Positions 18,147 to 28,109 of a stretch of DNA of 64,000 bases are shown one piece after another (within the stretch, counting starts at the first letter, position 1; every line of letters starts with the position of its first letter). Below the pieces are notes generated by a model, which searched no databases, was not told where the DNA came from, and worked only from the letters and a program-made list of their open reading frames with translations. Origin of the DNA: Gammaproteobacteria bacterium. Its GTDB lineage: Bacteria; Pseudomonadota; Gammaproteobacteria; CAISUE01. Made by a program: the position numbers and the translations under genes. The stretch is from NCBI GenBank assembly GCA_021156105.1, contig JAJNBD010000004.1, positions 1 through 64,000 on the forward strand. Reading direction: 5' to 3'.

Positions 18147-18887
18147 TTACAAATCCCCAATAAGTCCTTGCACCAATGCAAGGCTTGCAATAGCCGCTGA
18201 TTCCATGCGTAGGATTCTCGGCCCCAGAGATGCTAATCGAAAACCATACCGGATGGCAAGTGTAACCTCTTTCTCATCGAAGCCGCCTTCTGGTCCAATT
18301 AACAAAGTTGCAGCTGCTATATTTGCTGATTGTAGCAAGATATCTTTTAATCTCAGGGTATTTTCTGCAGGATGCAAAAGCCATTTTTCTCCTTGCTCGA
18401 TTAAAGGCAATACTTGCATTAAATCATAAGCATCTGTTATTTCTGGTAAGTTATCTTGGCCACATTGTACGCAAGCTTGCACGCTAATTTCACGCCAATG
18501 CTCAATTTTTTTAGCCATACGTTCTTTAGGCAAGCGCACTTCACAGCGTGAAGTGACAAGAGGAATAATTTTACTGACCCCCAGTTCTGTTGCTTTTTGG
18601 ATGATCCAATCCATTTTATCGCCTTTTCCAATACTAACCATAAGTTGTAGCGCTAGGGGAGATTGAGTATTACTAGGCTTTTGCTGAAGAAGACGTACAG
18701 AAACATGCTTACCAACATTCACCAATTTTGCTTCATAGCGCTGACCTTTACCATTAAAAATTTCGACTAAATCGCCTTCTTGAAGTCGTAAAACTTTAGC
18801 CAAATGATGCCCTTCTTGTAAGGGAAGTTGATAAACTTCTGAAAAGTCTATACAATCAGTGGGGAGATAAGCTCGAAAAGTTCTCAT
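18147..18887 (-). CDS. rsmE: 16S rRNA (uracil1498-N3)-methyltransferase RsmE
   Basis: SPOUT-class methyltransferase acting on U1498 of 16S rRNA. The 246 residues begin MRTFRAYLP with the PUA-like N-terminal domain (HHLAKVLRLQEGD). They end with the trefoil-knot SAM site: KIIPLVTSRCEV, LLIGPEGGFDEKEV and ASLGPRILRMESA. Length is normal. It is first in a two-gene unit; the fused fatty-acid kinase starts one base after its stop and uses a Shine-Dalgarno inside the rsmE 3' end. Confidence 0.93.
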   Translation of the reverse strand: MRTFRAYLPTDCIDFSEVYQLPLQEGHHLAKVLRLQEGDLVEIFNGKGQRYEAKLVNVGKHVSVRLLQQKPSNTQSPLALQLMVSIGKGDKMDWIIQKATELGVSKIIPLVTSRCEVRLPKERMAKKIEHWREISVQACVQCGQDNLPEITDAYDLMQVLPLIEQGEKWLLHPAENTLRLKDILLQSANIAAATLLIGPEGGFDEKEVTLAIRYGFRLASLGPRILRMESAAIASLALVQGLIGDL

Positions 18888-19105
18888 AATTTAAATAATA
18901 AGGTAAAATAGGCTCGTCTTGATGACTTCTTAACTTGTACGCATCTTAACTTAGTCGATCATTTTGAGCAATGAGATTAACATTTTTGTTCCTTATTGCA
19001 AACTAAGGACTTCTTTATCAATAAATTTTTTGGATGATAAAAGAGGATAGCTCTAGTTTATCCTTAAATAACTTCGCATAAATTAGTTAGCAAATATAAG
19101 AATAT

Positions 19106-20731
19106 ATGGCTGTAGATCAAACTCCAGAGAATCTAAGACGCTTTGCGGAAGCAACAGGTACGACTATTTTAACGAGTCAAGCTGACCTTGACCCTAAAGA
19201 TCGTGCTATGGTTGAAATGCATGATTGGTGCCAGCAACAAGGTTTCATTGTTGTTTTACATAGCGGGAATATTTTAACTTCTCAACCAGAATCCCGTGTC
19301 GTACAAAATTGCAAAGTCGTGATGATCAACAAAGGCTTAAAAGTTGGTCAAGTGATTGCAGCAATGCCTTCCCTCATTAATCTTTTACTCGCTAACGTTG
19401 ATGTGCCAGAAAACCAAGCTGGCGGCGATGCAACATTCAGTGTGCAGCAACAACGTTTACGTATGCTCATTAAAGACGCATTAACCGCACGTGCTAGTGA
19501 TATTCACATTGAAGTTCGCGAAGACGTTACACGTATTTTATTTCGTAAAAATGGCGAAATGCATCTGCATGCCGAATGGTTACCTCGCCTAGGCCGAGAA
19601 ATTGCTTCGGTAGCATTTAACAAAGAAACCGATAGCGCGCAATCACACTTTAACCCTCTCGTCCCACAAGATGCTTCCATGCCTTTACACGTATCTGGCG
19701 CTGATGTCCGTCTACGTTTGGCAAGTATGCCTGCGCATGGTGGTTTTGACGTCGTAATGCGTATTTTGACCATTGGTAATCAAGGGGCTCCTAAGCTTGA
19801 AGACCTTGGCTATACACCTGATCAAGTTGCTATTATTTCTAAAGCTGTTCAATTACCTTATGGCGCAATTGTTGTGTCAGGACCAACCGGTTCAGGTAAA
19901 ACCACAACCTTGGCAAGTTGTTTACAAATGATTGACCCACGCCGCAAAATTTTTACAATTGAAGATCCTGTCGAAAAAATTGTACCTAATGCCACACAAG
20001 TTGCCGTTAATACTGATAAAGAAGATCGCGACTTTGCTGCAATGTCACGCGCCTCTTTACGTATGGACCCAGATGTTATCGTATTAGGAGAGATGCGTGA
20101 TTTAGATACAGCAAAAGTCATGACCAGTGCGTCAATTACGGGACACTTGGTCTTATCTACCATTCACACCAATAATGCAGTAACTATCGTAACGCGTTTA
20201 GTGGATATGGGAATTTCTGCTTCCCTTTTAGGCGATAGTAATATTTTAGTTTGCTTAATTAGCCAACGCCTTGCCCCCCTATTGTGCCAAAAATGTTCTA
20301 TTCCTATCCAAAAGTCACCCCAGCATATGAATGAAATGGCACGCTGGAAAGAAGTCTTAGACTTAGAGGTGCATAATGTTAAAGCACGCGTGCATAATTC
20401 AAATTGTGCTTTTTGTGAAGGCACCGGTATTGTTGGCCGAAGCGTTGTAGCAGAGGTTATTTGGGTCGATGAAGCAGGCCGCCATTTTATTCAACGTGGT
20501 AACGTCTTAGGCTGGGAATTATATTTACAAGAACATGGCTGGTTGAGTCTACGTGAACATGGTGTTGAGTTGGTAAAAGCGGGTAAAGTTGATCCATTTG
20601 ACGCTGAAACCATTGTTGGTCCGCTTAATCATTCCTTACAACATAATGTATTTGATTATAAAAACCAACTTTTCCAAAACCTTCCTGCTAGTACACAAGC
20701 AGCAATCCCAGCAGAAGTGACAACTCATTAA
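19106..20731 (+). CDS. orphan GspE/PilB-family secretion ATPase (PilQ-like traffic ATPase)
   Basis: Hexameric ATPase of the type II secretion / type IV pilus superfamily. The 541 residues contain an N-terminal region to about 110 that is unlike standard GspE N1, then the ASDIHIE motif at 130-136. Walker A GPTGSGKTT follows at 259-267, then the Asp box FTIEDPVEK, Walker B PDVIVLGEMRD and the His box STIHTNNA. A C-terminal Cys cluster (LLCQKC ... NCAFCEG) should bind zinc as in GspE/PilB. It stands alone: no pilin, secretin or inner-membrane partner is adjacent. It could belong to a dispersed T2SS or type IV pilus, or resemble the R64 plasmid PilQ. A 218-bp region upstream should hold its promoter. 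Confidence 0.82.
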   Translation: MAVDQTPENLRRFAEATGTTILTSQADLDPKDRAMVEMHDWCQQQGFIVVLHSGNILTSQPESRVVQNCKVVMINKGLKVGQVIAAMPSLINLLLANVDVPENQAGGDATFSVQQQRLRMLIKDALTARASDIHIEVREDVTRILFRKNGEMHLHAEWLPRLGREIASVAFNKETDSAQSHFNPLVPQDASMPLHVSGADVRLRLASMPAHGGFDVVMRILTIGNQGAPKLEDLGYTPDQVAIISKAVQLPYGAIVVSGPTGSGKTTTLASCLQMIDPRRKIFTIEDPVEKIVPNATQVAVNTDKEDRDFAAMSRASLRMDPDVIVLGEMRDLDTAKVMTSASITGHLVLSTIHTNNAVTIVTRLVDMGISASLLGDSNILVCLISQRLAPLLCQKCSIPIQKSPQHMNEMARWKEVLDLEVHNVKARVHNSNCAFCEGTGIVGRSVVAEVIWVDEAGRHFIQRGNVLGWELYLQEHGWLSLREHGVELVKAGKVDPFDAETIVGPLNHSLQHNVFDYKNQLFQNLPASTQAAIPAEVTTH

Positions 20732-20788
20732 AGTTTTGTACTTAATGCCGCACGCTTATTAACGCTAAAAAGTAAGAGAATCTTGATT

Positions 20789-20808
20789 ATTCCCACGAAA
20801 GTGGGAAT
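20789..20808. terminator. hairpin between convergent genes, possible shared terminator or repeat
   Basis: Perfect stem ATTCCCAC / GTGGGAAT closed by a GAAA tetraloop, followed on the plus strand by CTAATTTTT. A second partial copy of the TTCCCAC motif follows at about 20820 (GTTCCCACTTGTGCTGGAAT). Position between a plus-strand and a minus-strand gene suits bidirectional termination. Confidence 0.55.
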
Positions 20809-20864
20809 CTAATTTTTAGTTCCCACTTGTGCTGGAATGCTGGCAAAGCTGCCTTCGACAAGGC

Positions 20865-21602
20865 TTATTTATTTGAATCAATCACTTGTTTAACGTTCGC
20901 TGCTTCTTTTACTAAGCCAAGTTTTTGATAACTGTTATATAAAACTGTTAATGCTTGTCTAGCGGCGGGCGTATCCGAATATTTTACTAATACATCATTT
21001 GCACGGTTGATAGCTGCTTCATACGCTTCTTTTTGATAATAAAATTGAGCAACTTCTTGATCACGTTGTGCAAAAGTATTGCGTAAGTAGATAAGATGTT
21101 GCTTAGCATCTGGTGCGTAGGCGCTTTGTGGGAATAACTTCAATAAGGTCATAAAATTTTGATAAGATTCAGTCATGGTGCCTGGATCACGCACGGATTG
21201 GTCAACCGGGAAATAACGTTGGAAGAACCCTCTATCTTGATTGAAGTTGGCAAGGCCCTTCATATAGTAAGCATAATCAACATTTTCAGCCCGTGGATAC
21301 AAACGAATATAACGTTCTGCTGCCGCCGCCGTAGAAGGCATGTCACCTGTTTGATAATAAGCATAAATCATATCTAGCTGAGCTTGTTGCGCATGAGAAT
21401 TAAAGGGATAAAGCGCATCTAAAGCTTCATAAGCTTCTGTTGCATCTTTATAAGAACCTTTAGCAAGCTTTACTTCAGCTGTTTGATAAATTTGTTCTGC
21501 AGAAAATTTCGCATACTTTTCGCTAGGCGTAGGGATCGATGAGCAACCTGCCAGTATTAAACAGACAAGGCTTGTTAAGCAAAATATTTTTTTCATAAAC
21601 AT
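20865..21602 (-). CDS. bamD: outer membrane assembly lipoprotein BamD
   Basis: Essential lipoprotein of the BAM complex that folds beta-barrel outer membrane proteins. The signal peptide ends in a lipobox L-A-G-C with Cys at about residue 20, after which SSIPTPSEKYA follows. The mature part is built of TPR-like helices (YQTAEVKLAKGSYKDATEAY, YYMKGLANFNQDRG) as in BamD/YfiO. The 245 residues match the family. Two ATGs (21602 and 21596) are both possible; neither has a strong Shine-Dalgarno. It converges with the orphan ATPase gene. Confidence 0.93.
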   Translation of the reverse strand: MFMKKIFCLTSLVCLILAGCSSIPTPSEKYAKFSAEQIYQTAEVKLAKGSYKDATEAYEALDALYPFNSHAQQAQLDMIYAYYQTGDMPSTAAAAERYIRLYPRAENVDYAYYMKGLANFNQDRGFFQRYFPVDQSVRDPGTMTESYQNFMTLLKLFPQSAYAPDAKQHLIYLRNTFAQRDQEVAQFYYQKEAYEAAINRANDVLVKYSDTPAARQALTVLYNSYQKLGLVKEAANVKQVIDSNK

Positions 21603-21673
21603 ATCTGAAGTTTTGGTTTTGCTATTATAACTGAAATTTTGCTAAGTTTTGAGGTAAGTATTAAAAGAAAGGA

Positions 21674-21967
21674 TCACGTAAGCGAAGTGCAACGACCGCC
21701 TTTAACCGTCAGCATATTACATTGATTACTAAAACGGCAAACGGGCATACAAGTATTTGCTGGCAGCGGATAAACTTTTAGCCAGTGGGAGTTCGCAAAA
21801 GTACAATTAGCAGAATATCCCGTACAACAGCAAAGATATTCTGCTTTTTGAAGAGGATGGCCAGGTGGGGGGCTCAGCGTACAAACCGCATGTGAAAAAG
21901 CAAAGCCAGTCTGATAAAGCAACGCTAAACCAAGCAATCCGCAACTTAAACTCGTCTTAAGGCACAT
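21674..21967 (-). CDS. small Cys-rich secreted protein, unknown
   Basis: 97 residues with a signal peptide (hydrophobic to about residue 25, cleavage near F-A-F-S-H-A). The mature part of about 70 residues carries nine cysteines, including a CCC run in EYLCCCTGY and a PVCRFSNQCN stretch. This implies a disulfide-stabilised fold in the periplasm or outside the cell. No family recognised. An odd cysteine count leaves one free thiol or permits dimerisation. It sits between bamD and the parC terminator, so it likely has its own promoter in the roughly 100 bp upstream. Confidence 0.6.
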   Translation of the reverse strand: MCLKTSLSCGLLGLALLYQTGFAFSHAVCTLSPPPGHPLQKAEYLCCCTGYSANCTFANSHWLKVYPLPANTCMPVCRFSNQCNMLTVKGGRCTSLT

Positions 21968-21980
21968 AATGATCTCACTT

Positions 21981-22019
21981 AAAAGCGAGCAAACACTAGG
22001 TTAGCATTTACTCGCTTTT
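21981..22019 (-). terminator. terminator downstream of parC
   Basis: Stem AAAAGCGAG / CTCGCTTTT with a 21-nt loop. On the minus strand the T run follows the stem, about 50 bp after the parC stop. Confidence 0.65.
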
Positions 22020-22066
22020 TAATTTGCATCATTATGTTATTAGCAAAAATTATGCCTAACTAATTA

Positions 22067-24304
22067 TTAATAACTAATATTATCTACCCTTTGTAATCCA
22101 CGAGGTAAGAGATTGCCACGGCGAGCACGTTCGCCCATATAATGCTGCAATTCTTCAGGTTTCATCACAAACTCACGTTTACCGCTAATGAATTTTACCG
22201 GCACATTCGCAGGGACGATAGCCACTAATTGCATGATTTCTTCCCGTTTCGCATATGACGCTGTTGGGATATTAATAATTTTATTACCTTTCCCTTTGGC
22301 AATTTCTGGCAAATCTTTAACTGGAAATACTAGGCACTTGCCTGCGCTAGTCACAGCGATTAATAAATCTTTTTCCGCATCCTTAATCAACTGAGGTGCA
22401 AGTAATGCACCTTGATCAGGCAAGCTTACAATGGCTTTACCGGCTTTATTTTTGGCATAAAGGTCTTCAAGCTTAGTAATAAAACCATAACCAGCATCAC
22501 TTGCTAATAACACTTTTTGCCCAGGTTCAGCTGCTAAAACATACTGAAATTTAGCCCCATCTTGAGGGGTAAACTTACCGGTTAAAGGTTCGCCTTGGCC
22601 ACGCGCTGAAGGTAATTGATAAGCTGCTGTCGAATAACTTCTTCCTTTGGAATCTAGGAATACAACTTGCTGATTATTACGACCTAATGCAACCATCAGC
22701 AAAGCATCGCCTGCTTTAAAATTCAAATTGGCCGTATCAATCTCATGTCCTTTAGCAGCACGTACCCAGCCCATCTGAGAAAGAATAACAGTAACAGGAT
22801 CATTAGCGATGTTATTCTCTTCTTTCATTTCTTGGGCAGCTTCTCTTTCAACGATAGGTGAACGTCGCTTATCACCATAAGTTTTAGCATCTTCTAACAA
22901 CTCTTCGCGCACTAATTTCTTTAACAAAGTTTGGCTAGAAAGAATTTTTTGAATTTCATTACGTTCTTTGGTTAATTCATCTTGTTCAGCACGTAATTTA
23001 ATTTCTTCTAGTTTAGCTAAATGACGCAATTTAATTTCTAAAATTGCTTCTGCCTGCCTTTCACTTAAAGCAAATTTTTTCATTAAAACCGCTTTAGGAT
23101 CTTCTTCTTCACGAATGATCTTAATGACTTTATCAATATTTAAGAAAGCAATGAGCAAGCCTTCGAGAATATGAATACGATCAGAAAGCTTTTCTAATCG
23201 ATAGTTCAAGCGTTTTGTAACAATATCTAATCTAAAATTTAACCATTCGGTTAAAATTTGTTTAAGATTTTTAACTTGAGGCTTACCATTTAAACCAATC
23301 ATGTTTAAATTAACGCGATAGCTTTTCTCTAAATCTGTGGTAGCAAATAAATGCGCCATTAAAGCATCAGTATCCACCCGATTAGAACGTGGAATAATAA
23401 CGATTCGTGTTGGCTCTTCATGATCTGACTCATCCCGTAAATCTTCGATCATAGGTAGTTTTTTTGCTTGCATCTGCGCTGCAATTTGCTCAATCACTTT
23501 AGCGCCAGATACTTGATAAGGTAAAGCCGTGATAATAATTTCACCTTCTTCTTTTTTATAAGCAGCACGCTGGCGCACGCTGCCTGTACCTGTTTCATAA
23601 ATGGCTTTTATATCACTATGCGGCGTAATAATTTCTGCAGCAGTTGGAAAATCTGGCCCTTTAACATAATGCATAATTTTTGCAATAGAAAGGTCAGCAT
23701 CATCTAATAGCGCAACGCAAGCATTTACCACTTCTTTTAAATTGTGCGGTGGGATATCTGTTGCCATACCCACAGCAATCCCTGAGCCACCATTTAATAA
23801 AACATTCGGCACCCGTGCAGGTAAAAGCTTAGGTTCATCTAAAGTACCATCAAAATTAGGAACCCATTCAACCGTACCTTGATCAAGTTCTTTTAATAGC
23901 AGTTCTGCATATTGTGATAAGCGCGATTCTGTATAACGCATCGCAGCAAAGGATTTGGGATCATCAGTAGAACCCCAGTTACCTTGTCCATCCACAAAAG
24001 GATAACGATAAGAAAAATCTTGTGCCATTAAAACCATCGCTTCATAACAGGCAGTATCACCATGTGGGTGATACTTACCAAGTACGTCACCGACAGTACG
24101 CGCAGATTTTTTATATTTTGCCGTATTTTTTAAACCTAATTCCGACATTGCATAAACAATGCGTCGTTGTACAGGTTTTAAACCATCACCAATATGCGGT
24201 AATGCACGATCTAAAATAACGTACATTGAATAATTTAAATAAGCATTTTCAGCAAATTTTTCTAACGGTATTTTTTCAAACGAATTTTGTTGATTCTGTA
24301 ACAT
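22067..24304 (-). CDS. parC: DNA topoisomerase IV subunit A
   Basis: ATP-dependent type IIA topoisomerase subunit that decatenates daughter chromosomes with ParE. The 745 residues begin [17 protein letters not shown] and contain the winged-helix region [15 protein letters not shown] and the catalytic Tyr124 in [10 protein letters not shown]. The C-terminal beta-pinwheel repeats are shorter than in GyrA, with no clear GyrA-box, which argues for ParC. The position equivalent to E. coli Ser80 is Thr84, with Glu88 equivalent to Glu84; these are the quinolone-determining residues. parE is not in the window. A terminator hairpin follows at 21981-22019. Confidence 0.95.
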   Translation of the reverse strand: MLQNQQNSFEKIPLEKFAENAYLNYSMYVILDRALPHIGDGLKPVQRRIVYAMSELGLKNTAKYKKSARTVGDVLGKYHPHGDTACYEAMVLMAQDFSYRYPFVDGQGNWGSTDDPKSFAAMRYTESRLSQYAELLLKELDQGTVEWVPNFDGTLDEPKLLPARVPNVLLNGGSGIAVGMATDIPPHNLKEVVNACVALLDDADLSIAKIMHYVKGPDFPTAAEIITPHSDIKAIYETGTGSVRQRAAYKKEEGEIIITALPYQVSGAKVIEQIAAQMQAKKLPMIEDLRDESDHEEPTRIVIIPRSNRVDTDALMAHLFATTDLEKSYRVNLNMIGLNGKPQVKNLKQILTEWLNFRLDIVTKRLNYRLEKLSDRIHILEGLLIAFLNIDKVIKIIREEEDPKAVLMKKFALSERQAEAILEIKLRHLAKLEEIKLRAEQDELTKERNEIQKILSSQTLLKKLVREELLEDAKTYGDKRRSPIVEREAAQEMKEENNIANDPVTVILSQMGWVRAAKGHEIDTANLNFKAGDALLMVALGRNNQQVVFLDSKGRSYSTAAYQLPSARGQGEPLTGKFTPQDGAKFQYVLAAEPGQKVLLASDAGYGFITKLEDLYAKNKAGKAIVSLPDQGALLAPQLIKDAEKDLLIAVTSAGKCLVFPVKDLPEIAKGKGNKIINIPTASYAKREEIMQLVAIVPANVPVKFISGKREFVMKPEELQHYMGERARRGNLLPRGLQRVDNISY

Positions 24305-24341
24305 AAATTCTCAAAATAAAAAATAATTAAACTTTAAAATT

Positions 24342-24794
24342 TTATACACTCACGCTTTCGTCGTTCTGATGCTGACCATCAGTACGGCAAGTTTTCTTTT
24401 GCGAATAAGAACTAGAATCACAAAAGAAAATAACCCTTTCCAGATTATTCCAAGTAATGGCGAGGCCTTTCCCCATCACTCTTAGGGTAACCTTATCTCC
24501 TTCGCCATAATAATGCATTGCCCACATACCTGATGATTCCGCAGCGTAAGCAGCAATGATCATATCATTATTATCAGTTAAGGTACTGATCTTTAATTTT
24601 CTATTGGACTTCTCATCAATAACAAAATTGTTAGCAGGTGAAATCTTTAAACCGTCTTCAGCTTTTAAATAAATATTACTTAATGGAAAATTATTATAAA
24701 GCGTCCAATCAAATTTAGGTTTATCTTGTGTTTGCGCTGCAAAAGCGACATGGCAACTACCTAATAAAATTCCTAACATAAATATTTTCTTCAT
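24342..24794 (-). CDS. secreted protein of unknown function
   Basis: 150 residues with an N-terminal signal peptide (MKKIFMLGILLGSCHVAFAA, cleavage after A-F-A). The mature part is rich in polar and aromatic residues with no known motif. Two Cys near the C-terminus (FFCDSSS and KKTCRTDG) may pair. Its ATG overlaps the rsmA stop by four bases (ATGA), so translation is probably coupled to rsmA even though the products go to different compartments. Family not recognised. Confidence 0.65.
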   Translation of the reverse strand: MKKIFMLGILLGSCHVAFAAQTQDKPKFDWTLYNNFPLSNIYLKAEDGLKISPANNFVIDEKSNRKLKISTLTDNNDMIIAAYAAESSGMWAMHYYGEGDKVTLRVMGKGLAITWNNLERVIFFCDSSSYSQKKTCRTDGQHQNDESVSV

Positions 24795-25576
24795 TTTTTT
24801 TCTCCATTTTTAAAAGGTAATGCTGTTAATTGAATATATTCATTTAACGTTAAGGTCTCTGCACGGCGCATGGGATCAATGCCAATTGCTAAAAGTTCTT
24901 CAGCCGATATGAGACTCGCTAATGAATTTCTTAAAGTTTTCCGACGTTGACCAAAAGCATGTTGAGTAATCATCTCTAGCTTCTCAACATTTATCTTGAC
25001 ACGATCTTGCTTTGGTTTCAAGCGGAATACTGCTGAAGTTACTTTGGGAGCAGGATGGAAACAAGAAGGTGAAACTTCAAATAATTTTTCCACTTCACAA
25101 AAATACTGGGTAATAATACTTAAGCGCCCATAATCTTTAGTATTAGGCACAGCCGTTAAGCGATCAACTACTTCTTTTTGCAGCATAAAATGCATATCAA
25201 TAATAGCATCAATATGCTTAAAACAATGTAATAAAAGTGGTGAAGAAATATTATAAGGCAAATTACCTAAAATTCTTTTTGCTTGTGAAGCATCAGAAAA
25301 ATCAAAAGTAAGAGCATCTTGCGCATGCACATGCAAGTTAGGGTATTGTTTTTGTAACTGATGCAAACCTTCTATTAAATCTCGATCAATTTCGATGACT
25401 TCTAATTGAACTTTTTTTTCTAACAAAGGCTTAGTAATGGCACCAATACCAGGGCCAATTTCAATCAAATGCTCACCTGCTTTAGGATTAATGGCTTGAA
25501 TAATTTTTTGGATAATATTTTGATCTACCAAAAAATTTTGACCAAATCGTTTTTTTGCATAAGTTTGATGCATCAT
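24791..25576 (-). CDS. rsmA: 16S rRNA (adenine1518/1519-N6)-dimethyltransferase RsmA (KsgA)
   Basis: Dimethylates A1518 and A1519 in the 3' hairpin of 16S rRNA late in 30S maturation. The 261 residues show KKRFGQNFLVD at the N-terminus, SAM motif I EIGPGIGAIT, the catalytic NLPYN motif in GNLPYNISSPLL, and the C-terminal QRRKTLRNSL helix. Length is normal. Two consecutive Met codons begin the reading frame; either could start. It lies between xthA (22 bp upstream) and the coupled secreted-protein gene. Confidence 0.95.
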   Translation of the reverse strand: MMHQTYAKKRFGQNFLVDQNIIQKIIQAINPKAGEHLIEIGPGIGAITKPLLEKKVQLEVIEIDRDLIEGLHQLQKQYPNLHVHAQDALTFDFSDASQAKRILGNLPYNISSPLLLHCFKHIDAIIDMHFMLQKEVVDRLTAVPNTKDYGRLSIITQYFCEVEKLFEVSPSCFHPAPKVTSAVFRLKPKQDRVKINVEKLEMITQHAFGQRRKTLRNSLASLISAEELLAIGIDPMRRAETLTLNEYIQLTALPFKNGEKK

Positions 25577-25598
25577 GAGTTTATTTATTTGATAAAGG

Positions 25599-26366
25599 TT
25601 ATAAAGATAATGTTAGAACGACAGGCGCATGATCAGAAGGCTTGTCGAGTGCTCTAAAAGTCTTTTCCACATCACAAGCTATGCAATCTTTTATCAGGGC
25701 TTCTGTCACTAAAATATGATCAATTCGATAACCGAGATTTTTTTCAAAAGCACGAATTCGATAATCCCACCAAGTATATTGTTTAGGTTCTTTATTAAAA
25801 AGGCGAAAACTATCATAGAAACCTAAAGCTATCATTTGCTGAAACAGCTCTCTTTCTGCCTCGCTAATCATAATTTTATCTTTAATAAAATTTGCCGAAG
25901 TATGATCTATTTCTTCTGGTGCAATATTAAAATCACCGAGAAGAACTATTTTTGAATACTTTGATTTTAGGGTTTTTAACAAATTCAACAGTTCTTGTAA
26001 CCAAGCCAATTTAAAAATATATTTTTCACTACCTACGGCTTGTCCATTGGGAATATAAACATCCACAATTAAAGTATCATCATGCTTAACAGCAAGTACG
26101 CGCTTTTGTTCATGCTGAGTAAAATAATCTGTTAATGGTTCAAGGCTTAAATCTTTTTTTGCTAATACGGCCACTCCATTGTAAGATTTTTGTCCCTGAT
26201 AAAGCGCTTGATAACCTAGCGCATTGATCTCAGCGAGAGGAAACTTTTCATCTTCACATTTTGTTTCTTGCAAAGCAACAATATCAGGAGAAATGTCTGT
26301 TAAAAACTGACAAAGATGTGAAAGGCGAACGCGAATCGAATTCACATTCCATGTAGCAATTTTCAT
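25599..26366 (-). CDS. xthA: exodeoxyribonuclease III (AP endonuclease)
   Basis: Base-excision repair AP endonuclease / 3'-phosphodiesterase of the EEP fold. 255 residues with the start MKIATWNVNSIRVR (catalytic Asn), LQETKCEDEKFP (metal-binding Glu), VYIPNGQ, LLGDFNIAP (catalytic Asp and Asn) and the C-terminal KPSDHAPVVL (catalytic Asp-His). Full-length for the family. It follows pgi after 6 bp on the same strand and is probably co-transcribed with it and rsmA. Confidence 0.95.
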   Translation of the reverse strand: MKIATWNVNSIRVRLSHLCQFLTDISPDIVALQETKCEDEKFPLAEINALGYQALYQGQKSYNGVAVLAKKDLSLEPLTDYFTQHEQKRVLAVKHDDTLIVDVYIPNGQAVGSEKYIFKLAWLQELLNLLKTLKSKYSKIVLLGDFNIAPEEIDHTSANFIKDKIMISEAERELFQQMIALGFYDSFRLFNKEPKQYTWWDYRIRAFEKNLGYRIDHILVTEALIKDCIACDVEKTFRALDKPSDHAPVVLTLSL

Positions 26367-26372
26367 AAACCC

Positions 26373-27878
26373 TTATCCCTTGCTGTTCTCACACGCTGGA
26401 GAGGAAGACTCATTTGTGAAGATATTAAAAATATTTTTGGAAATATTATCTAACGATGCTTTTGCATTTTCATCATGAAAAGCTGCAAGAATAGGTTTGG
26501 CTAATTTTTTACCTAGCTCAACCCCGTATTGATCAAAGGCGTTAATGCTATAAAGTTCGCTACTAACAAAAACTTTATGTTCATAAAGCGCAAGCAACAT
26601 GCCTAAAGTGTAGGGTGTTAAAGCTTGTAATAAAATGATGCTAGACGGTTTAAAAGAATCAATTTTCTTATGGGAATCTACTTCATCAGGCAAACCTTCC
26701 CACAATGCTTTAGATTGAGCTAAACATTGTGCTAATTGTTCTTGCACTAATTCTGGAAAATGTTTTCCTTGCTTAAGTACAATAAATTCTGCAGGAATAA
26801 ACTGATTTGATTGATATAAAAATTGATGGAACGCATGTTGGCCATTTGGACCAACTCCTCCCCAAACCACTAGACCTTTTTCTTCATGAGGCTCGCCTTC
26901 ACGCGTGACTGATTTACCAAGGCTTTCCATTTCCAATTGCTGTAAATAACTTGGCAATAGGCTTAAAAGCACACTATAAGGTTCAACCATACGAGAGGTT
27001 GCAGACAAATATTTTGCATAAAAATAATCTAACCAAGCCAAGCAAACAGGAATATTTTCCATGAGTGGCGCTTGATAGAAATGTTTATCCATTGCATGTG
27101 CGCCAGCGCACAGTTCTTGATAAGAAGAAACACCTAACACTAACATAATGATCAGACCAACGGTTGACCATAAAGAAAACCTTCCGCCAACGCCTTCATC
27201 AAACCAAAAACACTGCTCTGCCTGAAAACCTTCTTGTTCCGCACGAGCAACTTGGCTGGTAATTGCAAAAAAATGTTTGTTTAAATCTTCTTTAGTACAA
27301 GAAGTTAAAAACCAATCTTTGACATATTTGAGTAAACTTAAAATTTCAACGGTTGTAAAAGTTTTAGAAGTGAAAAGCCATAAGGTTTTTTTAGGATTTA
27401 ACTTTTTTAATAGGCTTTCAAGCGCATCTGGATCACTTGCCGACAAAAAATGTGCTTGTAATTTTTTATCGCCATAATTTTGCAGAGCATCACAAACTAA
27501 AGCACAGCCTAGATGTGAGCCACCAATGCCAACGTTAACAACGTCTGTAATTTCTGTCGAAGAATGAATTTGATTAACAAATGCATAGGCGCGATCAAGT
27601 GTGTGTTGTATTTCCTTTTGATGATGAAAAGAAAATAAGTGTGAATGATCGCGCCATGCAACATGTGTTACTGCTCTTTGTTCAGTAACATTAAGTTGGT
27701 TATTCGTAAAAAGTGTTTTAATTGATTTTTCCAAACCGTTCTGGGTAAGAAAAATGCCAATTTGTTCTCTTGAATCTCTATCCCAATAATGTCGTCCAAG
27801 TTCGATAGATACGGCATCCAAAGATAAAAAAAATGGTTCTGGATTTAAAGATAATTTTTTAGGTGTAAAAGGTATCAT
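26373..27878 (-). CDS. pgi: glucose-6-phosphate isomerase
   Basis: Interconverts glucose 6-phosphate and fructose 6-phosphate in the cytoplasm. The 501 residues contain the SIS-fold signature stretches VGIGGSHLGCALV, FTSKTFTTVEIL (phosphate-binding), the DEGVGGRFSLWSTVGL signature, and the C-terminal INAFDQYGVELGKKLAK with the catalytic Lys. It is shorter than E. coli Pgi (549 residues), as is common in other bacteria. It heads the pgi-xthA-rsmA unit and is divergent from dnaA across a 393-bp region that carries DnaA boxes. Confidence 0.95.
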   Translation of the reverse strand: MIPFTPKKLSLNPEPFFLSLDAVSIELGRHYWDRDSREQIGIFLTQNGLEKSIKTLFTNNQLNVTEQRAVTHVAWRDHSHLFSFHHQKEIQHTLDRAYAFVNQIHSSTEITDVVNVGIGGSHLGCALVCDALQNYGDKKLQAHFLSASDPDALESLLKKLNPKKTLWLFTSKTFTTVEILSLLKYVKDWFLTSCTKEDLNKHFFAITSQVARAEQEGFQAEQCFWFDEGVGGRFSLWSTVGLIIMLVLGVSSYQELCAGAHAMDKHFYQAPLMENIPVCLAWLDYFYAKYLSATSRMVEPYSVLLSLLPSYLQQLEMESLGKSVTREGEPHEEKGLVVWGGVGPNGQHAFHQFLYQSNQFIPAEFIVLKQGKHFPELVQEQLAQCLAQSKALWEGLPDEVDSHKKIDSFKPSSIILLQALTPYTLGMLLALYEHKVFVSSELYSINAFDQYGVELGKKLAKPILAAFHDENAKASLDNISKNIFNIFTNESSSPACENSKG

Positions 27879-28036
27879 AGTTCTTCCCTCATTCTACACC
27901 ATTTTTTACCTTTCTCGTATTCTTTTTTCTAAAAACAGAGACTTTTTGGTGTTAACCGTATTCTAACTTTTTAAAAACCCTGAAAATAATTTAATTTAAA
28001 AAGGTAAAAGATTTTATATATTTTTTATTTTGTTGT

Positions 28037-28042
28037 TATAAT
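28037..28042 (+). promoter_or_regulatory. candidate -10 element of the dnaA promoter
   Basis: TATAAT in an AT-rich context about 230 bp before the dnaA ATG. The DnaA boxes lie between it and the gene, a layout consistent with autoregulation. No clear -35. Confidence 0.35.
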
Positions 28043-28109
28043 AGCCGTCGATTTTTGGGGATATCTCATATTTTTATTAAAAAATTAACCAATTATCTTG
28101 TGTGAAACT

